DNA from: Cerioporus squamosus
Taxonomy: Eukaryota > Basidiomycota > Agaricomycetes > Polyporales > Polyporaceae
NCBI GenBank assembly: GCA_022592435.1
Contig: JABYQS010000074.1
Coordinates: forward strand, 1 to 64,000
Direction: 5' to 3'
Length of the DNA: 64,000 bases
In this document: positions 1 to 10,491 of the stretch, piece by piece
Layout of the letters: every line of letters starts with the position of its first letter
Position numbering within the stretch: the first letter of the stretch is position 1
Notes under the pieces: generated by a model
What the model was told of the DNA's origin: nothing
Databases searched by the model: none
What the model saw: only the letters and a program-made list of their open reading frames with translations
Made by a program: the position numbers and the translations under genes

Positions 1-1
1 C

Positions 2-676
2 CTAGAGACACTGCGAGAGGTACGACGTGAGGCTGAGGCGGCCCTGCGTATGGAGAAGATGGCGATGAAGGAACGGTTCGAGCTCGGGAAGCCTAAGCCT
101 CACAAATTCAAGGTGGGCGACCGTGTCTGGTTGGACGCACGAGACGTCACCATCCATCAGGCCAGTCGCAAGCTCGGTCCACGTCGCCTAGGCCCGTATG
201 AAGTCCTCGAACGGACCGGCGACCTCACATATCGTCTCTCGCTACCTCCGTCCATGCAGAACCGGCACGACGTGATCCATGTTGACCGTCTCACACCCTG
301 GAAGGGTAACGAGGTCAATGGAGAACAACCACCCCCACCAGAACCGGTCGAGGTGGAGGGCGAGCTGGAGTACGAGGTTGAGGCAATCCTGGACAGTCGC
401 ACTTACCGCAATCAGTTCCAGTACCTGGTCCGCTGGAAGGGATACGGTGAGGGCGATGACAGTTGGGAACCCGCGAAAGGCCTCACCCACTGTCAGGAGC
501 TCATCGATGAGTTCCACCAGCGTAACCCCAACGCCCCTCGACGCATTGCCTCCACCGTGTTCGACTCCCTACCCTGGCAACCCCTACACAACCTGACCGT
601 CACTGAGCCGTCCCCATTCGAATGGGCCTCTGGACGACGCCCGGGCTCTAGGTCCGTCGGGGACCGTCGGACTTAG
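2..676 (+). CDS. Ty3/gypsy polyprotein, C-terminal part (integrase tail and chromodomain), partial
   Basis: The reading frame is open from the window edge to the TAG at 674-676, giving about 224 residues of a longer polyprotein. Near the front is the integrase C-terminal fold, recognisable from KVGDRVWLDA, then GPYEVLER and DVIHVDRLTPW, which are conserved in chromoviral integrases. A chromodomain follows, marked by YEVEAILDSR, YLVRWKGYG and DSWEP. The chromodomain is thought to direct integration to heterochromatin by binding modified histone H3. The frame shows no stop or shift, so this part of the element could be recently active, but the catalytic regions are outside the window. Confidence 0.9.
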   Translation, partial: LETLREVRREAEAALRMEKMAMKERFELGKPKPHKFKVGDRVWLDARDVTIHQASRKLGPRRLGPYEVLERTGDLTYRLSLPPSMQNRHDVIHVDRLTPWKGNEVNGEQPPPPEPVEVEGELEYEVEAILDSRTYRNQFQYLVRWKGYGEGDDSWEPAKGLTHCQELIDEFHQRNPNAPRRIASTVFDSLPWQPLHNLTVTEPSPFEWASGRRPGSRSVGDRRT

Positions 677-687
677 GAGGGGGGTAA

Positions 688-1118
688 TGTCACGGTCAGT
701 GGACCAGCACCCCTTCTCGTTCCTTTTCGTTTTCCTGGAACTTCCACTTTCCCATCTTGATCCCTTTCCTACTTCGTACACATCCCATTTTGGACCCCTT
801 GATCTCATTCTCGCGCCCGTATGCTCTGTTCCCGCGACCGCATGCCTTGTTCTCGCACTTACCATCCCGTTACCATGTGTTTTCCCACCCTTTTGTCTCC
901 CACTCGTACAGCCTCGCTCCCTTTCCCGCATGAGTCACTTCCACTGGCACGTGATTGTTCAGAGTAGACTAGTATATAAGACCCTCCCAGCGCTTACCTG
1001 GTCCCCATCTCGACCTCCTGGTCATTGGGACTAGGTGCGCTTTCCCCATGTACTTTCCCCTTGTCTCTGTGCTAATATAACCTGGTCATTGGGACTAGTC
1101 TGTCGCAGTGCGCGTGAA
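688..1118 (+). repeat. 3' long terminal repeat (right boundary uncertain)
   Basis: The LTR starts with TGTCACGG directly after the purine-rich tract. It holds a TATA-like box at 973-979 and an exact 18-bp direct repeat (1017-1034 and 1081-1098) that may mark an internal duplication. No second LTR copy is present in the window, so its length cannot be measured by comparison. Confidence 0.6.
973..979 (+). promoter_or_regulatory. TATA-like box of the LTR promoter
   Basis: TATATAA lies about 285 bp into the LTR, where a U3 promoter is expected in a Ty3/gypsy LTR. Functional assignment is by position only. Confidence 0.4.
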
Positions 1119-1334
1119 GACTAGCTATCGACGACTTCGTGCCTTCGAGCCGGTCGTTGCTCTGCCCTCGTCGAGCTTCCTCTCTACTCTCCCCTTTTCG
1201 GCTCCTCTCCGCTCGCCCCTCAGACCGTCGCCGATCGACGTCTGGTGTCTACGCGCCTAGTCACCGCGACACTTATGCTGTACGCGCACTTACACACGGC
1301 CTGCTCAGCCAACCATCCCAATCAAGACACGCGC

Positions 1335-2333
1335 ATGTACCTCTGCGTACAGTGTTTGCAGCGCGCCCTAGCCGGTAAGTATGCACGTTCGCCCATGGCC
1401 AGCTCTCTCTCATGGCAACATGTATAACGACAGGTGAACGTCTCATGACGTTCGGATGGCCTGACCCGAACCGCGCTGACGAGGAGCAGCTCATCGAGAC
1501 CCTCCGCGGGATCATGTATCCCCATGGGGTGCCCGCCGAGCGTCCCCGCACTGGCCCGCCTACGCTCTCTAACTTGGCCACCCATTACATCCCGTCCTGC
1601 GCGACACCTCTCAACCCGGCCAATGTTGCGCCTGCTCCCGATGCGGCGTCTGCGGACGCAGCCTCTGTCTCTGAGTATGGCGTCGAGGACGGCGAGCGTC
1701 ATGAAGGTCTCGAGTACACGGACACCTGGACAGCGGACGCAGCCTCTGTCTCTGAGTATGGCGTCGAGGACGGCGAGCGTCATGAAGGTCTCGAGTACAC
1801 GGACACCTGGACAGCGGACGCAGCCTCTGTCTCTGAGTATGGCGTCGAGGACGGCGAGCGTCATGAAGGTCTCGAGTACACGGACACCTGGACAGCTGGC
1901 ACTCCCGCGACCCAGTCCGCCGCCGTTGCTCAGCAGCCCACCGCCGCCGCTCAGCAGCCCACCGCCGTCGCTCAGCAGCCCGCCGTCGCTCAGCAGCCCG
2001 CCGTCGCTCAGCAGCCTGCCGTTGCCCCTGTGCGCCCCAGCGCGTGGGCCCCCGATTGGGATCCCTCTGAGCCGTTCATTGCCCCGGAGAGCGACTCCTC
2101 TGATTGGTATGTTGTCATCGTCGGCAGGCGCGTCGGTGTTTTTGACCAGACGTGAGTGGCTCCTAGCAGTCGCATAGATTGACAACTGACTATGCAATGG
2201 TAGTTACGAGAGAGACTTTGCCGTCAACGGCTGCCCAGGCAACAGCTCGACCTGGGTCTCCAGCAGGGCCGCAGCGCTCGAACGTTTCACCATCGCGCAG
2301 TCTATCCCCGGCTACGTGCGCGCGGTTCTGTAG
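1335..2333 (+). CDS. Repeat-bearing protein with RNase H1-N / viroplasmin-like C-terminal domain
   Basis: Three exons fit in phase: 1335-1374, 1434-2151, 2204-2333 (295 aa). The introns are GT-AG, 57 and 52 bp. Residues about 95-175 are three identical 27-residue repeats encoded by 81-bp DNA repeats, followed by five Ala-Gln-Gln-Pro units. The C-terminus has DWYVVIVGRRVGVF, then after the last intron GCPGNSSTWVSSRAAALERF. This is the pattern of the small N-terminal domain of RNase H1, also found in caulimovirus viroplasmin, which binds RNA/DNA hybrids. No RNase H catalytic domain follows. Many such stand-alone genes occur in Polyporales; their role is unknown. It lies just after the LTR, but I see no reason to treat it as part of that element. 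Confidence 0.75.
1652..1894 (+). repeat. Three perfect 81-bp tandem repeats (coding)
   Basis: Copies at 1652-1732, 1733-1812 plus one base, and 1814-1894 appear identical base for base, with a period of 81 bp (27 codons). Identity at third codon positions points to recent duplication or gene conversion rather than old repeats under protein selection. Confidence 0.9.
1928..2023 (+). repeat. Short in-frame repeats encoding AQQP units
   Basis: Five units of 21, 21, 18, 18 and 18 bp, each beginning GCTCAGCAGCC, encode Ala-Gln-Gln-Pro plus two or three small residues. They form a low-complexity linker between the 27-residue repeats and the C-terminal domain. Confidence 0.85.
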
Positions 2334-2635
2334 GGTGTGTGTGTCTAGTTGTTCTCCGTGGTAGAAGTCCTCCCGCGATAGGTGTGCCGCATGGTAGATG
2401 TCCCCGTTGTTTGCGCTCTTCCGTGACTCTGTTCGCTCGTATGCTCGTGGTTTTCTCGGTGGTCCCTCTCCCAAAATGGACTCGTCTGTGACTCTTCCCT
2501 TATGTAGCTGCTTCTGTGATGTAGCTAGATTAAACTCAGATCTGAATGCATCTCAGCGCCGTGTGGCCCCATTACTTAACTTCGTCTGCGCGAACACACG
2601 CCCACACATGCCCTTCATTCGAACACTCACCACCC

Positions 2636-3393
2636 ATGGGCCGAACTCCCAAGCATCTCACTCTGAGCGACAAGAAAGCGGCCCAAAAGGAGGCCAGAAG
2701 GCGTTACGCCCTCTCAGAACGGTGGGTTTCCTTCCCTGCGACATCCCGGGCGCCATACTGATGCTGCATGACCAAAGCGGGAAAGCGAAGCGCTCTGCGC
2801 GTAACGCGCGCACGTACGCGGATCGCAAGGTCGCTCAATGTACTCTCGTTGGTGTGGTGCTACCGCCCGACATGTTCAAGTACGCGTCCAGTGCCGTCCG
2901 CGTGGCCTTCATGTTTTCCGAGGGAGAGGACTATGCCCTCGGGCTGTGGTCATCACCGTACATGCTCATCGCACCGGACTCCACGGTCCGGAGGGTAGTA
3001 TGCCGAGAAGAACATGGTGTTTGGGTGACAAGGGAAACACGGCTGAGTGCCGTGCAGTACCACCGATTTGTCGAGACTTCCCAGGCACGCACTGCAGAGT
3101 GGAAAGCGGAGGCACTGGAGGCAGAGGTGGTGGAAGAGGCTGTGCGCGATGAACTGGAGGCGCGACTGCATGCATGGGTTGCCGCACGGGATGGTGGGAT
3201 CGGCAACGGGGATGGTGACCTGAAATATGCTCACGATGTGTACCTTGTCTGGGCGGCTAGGTTTGCGGTGTGTCTGGGACAGGAGTGGGAGATAAGGAAG
3301 CGAGGGCTGGGTGCATACGAGGAGGCACACGCCCGAGGGCAGCTACCTTGGCAAAAGGTTATGCGATGTATTCGGGCCATGCTGGCCACTTAG
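2636..3393 (+). CDS. Hypothetical protein, basic N-terminus and charged helical C-terminus
   Basis: Two exons, 2636-2721 and 2778-3393, joined in phase across a 56-bp GT-AG intron, give 233 aa. The start was chosen because its reading frame connects smoothly through the splice: ARRRYALSER joins GKAKRSARNARTYADRK. This very basic N-terminal stretch resembles the start of many lineage-specific basidiomycete proteins that begin with Pro-Lys-rich, Arg/Ala-rich helices, and could bind nucleic acid. The middle has no motif I recognise. Residues about 140-190 are rich in Glu, Ala and Arg and would form a long helix. No signal peptide or membrane segment is visible. Function unknown. Confidence 0.6.
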
Positions 3394-4428
3394 CGTAGTC
3401 AAATACAGGCCTACATATGCGAACTTTTACGCCGGACATAGGCCACTTGCGCCATATGCCTGAGACTGTAGGGCTGCGCGAGCCTCGAAGACAGGCATGT
3501 ATTGCATGTGAACCAATGGACTGACCTTGGTCCCGGTGAACCTCACCGATATAACTCAATGTAACCAGGCCAATATTACTTCCCCGACATCCCATTAGTC
3601 CCAGAAGTTACTGCATAAATTAGGGCGGCCGTGCCATAATGTGGGACGGAGTAGTGCATTTGTCTGTGTATGTCAGACTTTTGGCTAGAGGCTTAAACGG
3701 CTGCTGATTGGTCGATCTGTGATCGTGAGGCGAGGCGCCGAACTGCATTTGGGAAGCAGAGCGCCGGATGCCAGCGCATCCCCCAACCACCATCATCACG
3801 ACTCTTCCTCTGCCCAATTCGCGCCCCTCCTGTCCTCTCCGCCGCGAATACTAACAAGCCAAGATCCTACAAGACAAGTAAGCACCGTTCTGTTTGTCTG
3901 TCGCGAGCCTCGGACCCTGACGGTCGTGCACTTTAGTGCAACGGAAGGCATGCTCTTGTGTCTTTCTTTGCCCAACATGGCCTGTCATCTGACTGTAAGT
4001 TACGCGGGGCTCTGGCCTACTGCCTCCATGAACTCGGGCTTATCCACCTTGCAGCCAACACGTTCGCGACGCAGGCTCCGTATGGAAGAGCCACGTATTT
4101 ACGAGCTCGCGGCTTTGGGTAAGTACGATGCACTGTTCAGGATGCGAGCAGAGTGTTGACAAATTTGCCTTAAGCTTGCGCGACGCATGTTGTGCATCCC
4201 ACGGATCCAACCTCATGGTCGCGCATCGGCGAGAGTATCGCACTCGGGTATCCCAACACGGCGAGCTTCCATGTTAGCTACTCGACCGTCTGAACCTCCC
4301 TCCACCTCCTGACCTCGTGAGTCGCCTTGTAACCTCCGCCTTGCCGGATCCGAGTTGGGATCCACAGCTCATATGTTGCCTGCATGAAGCTGCCTCGCCT
4401 CATAACCCCCCCCCCCATCCCTCCCGCC
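3394..4428. other. Intergenic, no gene recognised
   Basis: About 1 kb between the hypothetical gene and the KDZ transposase. A 146-codon open frame at 3719-4159 has no recognisable motif and no family resemblance, and I judge it to be chance. The last 150 bp before 4429 are C-rich, with a run of ten C at about 4407-4416. Confidence 0.5.
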
Positions 4429-7400
4429 ATGCCCAAGCTCAAGCGCGTCCGACACTGGCTCGCGAAGGTGCTACCCATGCCCAAGCGCTGCAAGGACAAG
4501 GTTGACCGCTACACCTTCGAGTCCGACGACGAGACGGTTGCGTCCCAGCCGCCTGCAGTCCCGACAGAGCGACACAGGCACGTAGACTTTGGCACCACCG
4601 GCCAGCGACCCTCCAAGGTCACATCCTTCGTCAATGTGCCGCGCGTACCGTCGTCGAAGCGTCCGCGTGCGTCTTCGGCCCCCCCTGCACCCCAGCCTCT
4701 GCGAGACGAGCCTATCCTCGACACCTTCCTTGACGGCGTCGATCACTCGTACGCCCTCGACGACGACCCGGTCACTTTCGAGCCCGAGAGCGAGCAGGAG
4801 AGTGAGCGTGCCTCTCGTGCCCGCACTGCTGGGGTAAGTGCCTCGCTCATGTTGTCATCTCCTCCTTGCTGATGAAAATGTACGTCTGTCAGGATCGTCC
4901 TCTCTTGATGTGGATCAAGCGCATCCCGCAGTACCTTGCGGAGCTCCTACGTCTCGAGGGGCGCGGTGAGCATGCCACCCCACAGTGCGTCAAATGCGGC
5001 ACGCTCGGAGGTGCATGCTACCGCTGTGAGGATTGTTGCAATGTCGGCCTGCATTGCCAGGACTGCATGAAGTCTGTCCATGCCGCATTGCCGCTTCATC
5101 GCATACGCGTACGTCGTCGTCAGTTCGAATCATATCCGGCCGTGTGTCTAACCACTCTCTCACAGCAATGGAAGGATGGTTTCTTCCAGAAGATCACGCT
5201 CAAGGAACTCGGGCTTCGGGTCCAGCTCGGCCATGACCCAGGCGACCGGTGCTTCAACCCGAAGCGCGCCTTTGCGGACGACTTCGTGGTTCTCGACGTC
5301 ATGGGCATCCACGAAGTCGGCCTCGACTTCTGTGGGTGCGACAAGAACTATGGCATCGACCACACGACGCAGCTCCTCCGCGCTTGCTGGTACCCAGCCA
5401 CCTGTGTCGACCCCAAGACCGCTGCCACCTTCACCCTGCTCGAGCACTTCCATGTGCTCTCATTGCAGTCGAAGGTCTCGGGTTGGGAATTCTACACGAC
5501 GCTGTCCCGGCGCAGTGACAACACCGGCACGAAACCAGTAAAGGTACGCAATACCGTCCCGCAATCTCGTCCAATATGTTACTCACTGTCATGACAGGAT
5601 CGTTACCCCGCGTTCATGACCATGGTGCGCGAATGGCGCCACCTGAAGCTCCTGAAGCGCAGCGGCCGAGGCCATGATCCTGGCGGCCCCGCGGCGACCA
5701 CCCCGGGCTCGTGCGTAGTCGAATGTGCGGCGTGTCCTCAACCTGGCAAGAACCTTCCCGAAGGATGGGAGAACGCCCCTGCGTGGAAACGGTCAGTTCG
5801 TTATTGCATGCCGCACCTACTACAGCTAACATGTCCCCGCAGATGGCTCTATCAACTGTACCTCTCGCTTGATGCCAACTTCCGACTCAAGCGCCGCAAG
5901 GTCTCGACGGACGAGAACGACCCCACCCTCAACAACGGGTGCTCTTACATCGTCTCGCCGGCAGCGTACAAGGACTTCCTCACTGCCACCGGTAACATCC
6001 CTCCCGAGAAGCACACACATTGCAACAATCACAATGCGGTCAAGCTTGCCAACCTGAAGAACGGTGCGACTCTTGCGGCAACGGGCGTCGGCGCTGTGGA
6101 CTGTGCGCGCCACGGCTTCCGGCGGCCCTGTTCAGTCGGCGATTTACAAAAGGGCGAACGGTATGTGATCTGATCATGTGCGCAATCTCGTCCTCTCTGA
6201 CCCACCTCTGTAGGTACGCCAACATGGACTATCTGCTGCACTTCACGCTCCTGCTCACGGTCATCCCTTGGATCACGGCCACTTACGACATCGCGTGTCA
6301 ATTCGGCATCAACCTCTTCAGCCGGTTCCGTGAGATCTATGGTTTCGACACGCTTGATTCACGTTCCTTTCGCTGGGCCATTCCGAAGTTCCACATCAAC
6401 GCCCACCGTGAATACTGCCGCTCACAGTTCTCCCTCCATTACCTCCCCTTGCTCGGGCGCTACGACGGCGAAGGTATAGAGCGCAACTGGTCTGAGAACA
6501 ACAAGATGGCCCCCTCGACCAAGGAGATGGGGCCGGGCTCCCGGTCCGACGGCCTCGATGACTCCTTTGGTCACCAAAACTGGTCCAAGACAATCAAATT
6601 TGGTGAGTAGTATACAGTTTGCAGTTCGTGTACGCCCTGATGCTTAACCGATGATGACAGCTTCGACGATGCTCAACAAGATCAAGCTCGCGGTCCCCCA
6701 GCGCAACACGCATGCTGTGGCCTTCCAACAGTACAATGCCGCCCTGCCTCAGGAAGACACCGCCAAGTGGACCGAGCTGGTGACGGCGTGGGAGGGCGAT
6801 CCCTCGAAACCTAACCCGTTCATGGTGACCCGGGCTGGTAAGTCTTCCCGGTATCTACTCCTCGCCGCGTACTGATCCCCATTTACAGCTATCTCGGAGC
6901 CGGCCATCCGCAAGAAGCTCCTCGAGGACGACGCCGAGGCATTGCGTCTCGGAAAGGACATCATCCTCCATGAAGACTTCTCGTCGAGCACCATGCTCTC
7001 GGCGGGCATTGACCTGGAAGAGCAACAGTGAGAACGTTTCATGCATCAACCTGGCATCGCGCTGACTTATGCAACTTTGCAGGCGCGAGCACGCTGCCAA
7101 CATCGCGGGGTTGCATGCTCATGCTACTGACAACGCGCGCGCCAAGGTGCTCGAGAAGCAGAACACCTTGCACCGCAAGCTTCTCGCATGGTTCAAGGTG
7201 CAACAGCTGTTCATCCCCGGAGTCCCCGCTCGCCGCACCCAGCTGATGACAAACGCTGCCTTGCAACCTCCTCACAAGATCCCTCTACTCCTCCCCAGCC
7301 ACGCCATGCACTTCATCCACGTCGACCTCAAGCTGCTCGAGCAGGAGTGGGCCTTGCGTGAGGCCCAGGCCTACGACGCTCTCGCCGACATTCGTGGGTT

Positions 7401-8560
7401 CCTCGAGCTTCGGTGCCATCTGTACCAGATCAAGGACCGATGGGTCCGCGGTCAGGGGGCGAACACGCGCGCAATGAACTCCATCACAGGGGTCCAGTAC
7501 AAGATCGACATGGCGGCACAGCGCTACCGCACGGCTCACACCGTTCTCACTGCCCTGTCTCCCAGGCTCCATAAGGACGCGCTGAATTGGCGTCGCACCC
7601 TGCGGTTCCTGGAGGATGCCGATCTCCGCCACGTCAGCGAGGAGGATGACACTACCGAGAGCACGCGCACCATGTCTTGGATCTGGAAGCAGACGCCGAG
7701 CGCAGAAGACATTGCCGGCATTGGGTGGGAGCGAGCCCAAGGTCATCTTCAAGATTGTAAGTGAGACCGTACCCTTGCGAGGACTTCTACTAACTGTTCT
7801 ACTTGCAGCCCTGCGTGTTGAGTGGTGCAAGGCCCGGGCGCGCGCTCATCGTTGGAACGAGGAGTGCGAGCTCCTCCAGGAGGAGATGCGTCGCGTCATC
7901 CAGTACCACGATTGGGCCGCGCGGACGTGGGAGGCCCGGGCGAATGCTGTCAACGACGCGGATGCGGACACCGGTGACGCCACAGGTTCTGACTTCAAGG
8001 AAGGTGCCCGCGCGTACGCTCTGCGCCAGGCTGCTATTAGGAAGGACATGAAGGCCTCCTGCGCGAAGGCGTGGAAGTACGTTCCAGCGTATGTCTCATT
8101 GTCTACCGAGACTGGTGTGGACTCTCTTGCCGCCAATGAGGCGATCGTTCCGGCCATGAGCGCAGCCCCCACTGTGCATAGCAGGCCCTCCCTGGTCCCC
8201 GCGCCATCTGCCGACGACCTGACCACCCTGCTGGCTGCCATGTCTACCGCAAGCTTACCAGAACTGGAGGTTGCAACGTCGACGCCAAGCGCACCCGCTC
8301 TCGCCTCCACAGGGTCGTCCTCCACTACCACCCTTCCCGCCCTCGTCTCCACAGCGTCGTCCTCCACTACCACCCTTCCCGCCCTCGTCTCCACAGTGTC
8401 CTCCTCCTCCTCCACCCTCGCCTCCACAGCGTCATCCTCCACCACAAGCTTGCCTGACCTCGTGCCAACAGCAAACTCAAGTGTGGTGTCCTTCACAGAA
8501 GATCAGAACGCTCTCGACAACGCTATGGAGGAGATGGCACGGTTCCTTGGAATGCAGTAG
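4429..8560 (+). CDS. KDZ transposase with CxC2 cysteine cluster
   Basis: Ten exons in consistent phase (4429-4833, 4893-5108, 5166-5543, 5598-5791, 5843-6160, 6214-6602, 6661-6837, 6889-7027, 7083-7756, 7809-8560) encode 1213 aa without stop or shift. Residues about 164-205 are the CxC2 cysteine cluster that accompanies KDZ (Kyakuja-Dileera-Zisupton) transposases. The RNase H-like core follows: D529 in YDIACQF, then KFHINAHREYC, then RYDGEGIERNW at 586-596 with Glu590/593, then KEMGPGSR and FGHQNW. Family knowledge places these in the DDE catalytic core. The C-terminal third is helical and charged, ending in Ser/Thr-rich repeats. It may be an active element, but I could not define terminal inverted repeats. 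Domesticated host copies are also known. Confidence 0.92.
4429..8560 (+). mobile_element. KDZ-superfamily DNA transposon (coding part; ends not defined)
   Basis: The transposase gene marks a KDZ element. No convincing terminal inverted repeats or target duplication were seen in the flanks, so only the coding span is given. Uninterrupted frames across ten exons suggest it is young or conserved. Confidence 0.6.
8300..8440 (+). repeat. 42-bp tandem repeat in the KDZ transposase 3' end
   Basis: Units begin at 8300, 8342 and 8384 (period 42 bp); the last is diverged and truncated. They encode Ser/Thr-rich segments of 14 residues with LPALVST and SSSTTT. The tract lies C-terminal to the catalytic core and is probably a flexible, fast-changing tail. 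Confidence 0.8.
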
Positions 8561-10491
8561 GGGTCTTCGATGATTAGGTACGCATACTCTATCCCTTCCT
8601 CCCTACCTTCCATCTTCCATCACCATGCAAGTGTCGCCTCCTCTTGCCCTCGCGCCGTTCCCTTGCGTTGCTGTTGGGACTTACCCACCTGCGCTCGTCA
8701 CGTCATATCATCTCTGCCGCTACAGATACTCATGTATTAGACAATGCCTACAATATCATAGACATGTAGCAGATTTGCTCCGGAGAGAATGTTGATTTTT
8801 GTCTTCACGCACGGGCGCCTATTTGTAGGACTTTGCGATTTCAGCTCGGAAGGCTGGCGTCTGAGTCTCCCAATATGTACCTCCGGCCTCCAGGACACTC
8901 TCGCAGCTGTCGCAGCCCCGATCTGGCAGTGTGCCCCCCCTTTCCAGGCATTCTCCTGCACTGGCGAAGACTTCTGCGTACTGAACGCCCCAGCCCGCGA
9001 GCCCGACCTGGATGATTCCCTGATGCACCGCTAGCAATACGGTATCACGGTGCGTTGTGACTCTTCACTACGAGCTCCGGATCTAATTGCCGATCCTACG
9101 CCCTCGATGGACACTGGGACCGTGCGCGCACGCACAACGCTCTGCGTGCACATTATTGTCAGTACCGGCTGGTGGGTGCACGCACAAATGCTGAGTCGAT
9201 TTTTGCAGGCTGCAGTGCTAGGTAAATCAACACCAAGGCGTCCTGCGCAACGCAAGGTAGTACAGGGTGAGGCAAGGTGAGGCGCGGTGCGCCGTGCACG
9301 CGAACGCGGCGTACAATCCCTCACGCATCACATCGTTACATGGCCGCCGCTCTTGCTCACTGTATACTGGAATACTGAGGACGCAACGGATGCGCAAGGG
9401 AGATTCAATCGTCCAGCGGATTGAAGGGTTTGTGCGCGCGTGCGCGCGACGCTGCAAGCTGCGCCCCATGCCTGCAGGCTACATGCAGGCATGGGACGCA
9501 TGCGCAAGACCTGTGCGGCCTCCTGCTTCCCTTCCGCATGCAGCCCTCCATCTCGACGGTGGCCACGATAGCACTACAGGGATGCGGCGGGTGGGCAAGG
9601 GTAAGGGCGCGCGGGCACGCTATCGCGAGCGTCGGTAGCAATGGCCGCTTCGGGAGGACCACAGTAGCAATGGCCGCTTTTGGGCGACCCAGCGGGTTAT
9701 GCGAGCCCAGGATGTCGGAGGTTGAATACCGTCTGGAAATGGGAGGCACGATTGCACCCAGGAATGGCAGGAGGGCGGTCTGCCCCCAACTGGGAGGAGG
9801 CGGCGAGCGCGCTACGTTATGTCTTGGAAAACATCCCGGAATGGACGTACAGGCTAGGTGGGGGGAAGGCGCAGGGGAGCGCTGTCCGTATTGAGCGAAC
9901 GCTCATATATCTGGCCTATCGGTAATCAGAGACGAAGATACAACACCATCTGTCACTAACTACAGAGGACTATATATCCCCCTGCCAGCTACAGGTGGGT
10001 TGGTGGCACAGACGAAGGTGCCGTGATGCCTTGAGTTTTCGCCATGGACGAAGTATGCAAGTGGAGACGAAGCCGGAGGCATCTGCATGCAGGTTGTGAT
10101 CTCCAGAAGGTCATGCTACTAGTAGCAAGGATGCTGGGAGGACTCGATAACAGCGGCAATGTTGACCTGTTGTCAAGTATGTCTGTCAACTTCATGTTAG
10201 TATTCAGTACTTACTGTGACACACTGACTCGGAATTGTCGTCGTCAGACTTGTTTGGCTGCACCCTGATAGCATAGGGCAACTGCTGCGCTAGGCAGTGG
10301 CAGACAGAGACAGGCAGTTCCGGATAGAGACACCACCCTCCGGATAGAGACACGCCCTTCCAGATAGTTCCGCGTAGATCCAGCGGGCTCGGTATGATGG
10401 GGGGGATATCTACCACGCTATCACTCCGCTCGGTACCATATAGCCGGGATATCTGGAAGCGCGTTTCCTGATGAAAGCACGATTTGTAGTA
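8561..10491. other. Intergenic, small repeats only
   Basis: About 1.9 kb with no gene I can support. It contains a perfect 12-bp inverted repeat (9465-9495) and a 16-bp direct repeat GTAGCAATGGCCGCTT (9635-9650 and 9664-9679). A short duplication of CCGGATAGAGACAC lies near 10320-10355. The open frames across 9400-9900 look like chance in GC-rich DNA. Confidence 0.45.
9465..9495. repeat. Perfect 12-bp inverted repeat with 7-bp spacer
   Basis: CCCATGCCTGCA and its exact reverse complement flank the spacer GGCTACA. It contains PstI-type CTGCAG and CATG cores. It could be a hairpin, a protein-binding palindrome or a chance match. Confidence 0.8.

Larger units (their letters stand above)
1..1118 (+). 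mobile_element. 3' end of a Ty3/gypsy LTR retrotransposon
   Basis: The left edge of the window is the tail of a plus-strand Ty3/gypsy (chromovirus-type) element: the end of pol with a chromodomain, a stop at 674-676, a polypurine stretch at 677-684 and an LTR beginning TGTCACG at 688. The order pol, purine tract, LTR is the standard 3' end of such elements. Most of the element lies left of the window. The right boundary is uncertain because I could not identify a terminal CA or a target-site duplication. The limit given is where the sequence CGTGAA, a near match to the inverted LTR start, occurs. Confidence 0.8.

Noticed and set aside
1652..1894. CRISPR-like array
   Set aside because: The repeats are contiguous coding repeats with no spacers, in a eukaryotic gene.
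3719..4159. 146-codon open frame before the KDZ gene
   Set aside because: Contains no domain and runs across intron-like signals; not supported.
5109..5165. Read-through of the second KDZ intron as coding sequence
   Set aside because: The 57-bp interval is in frame and stop-free, but has a good GTACG donor and CACAG acceptor, and removing it restores the family segment HRIRQWKDGFF.
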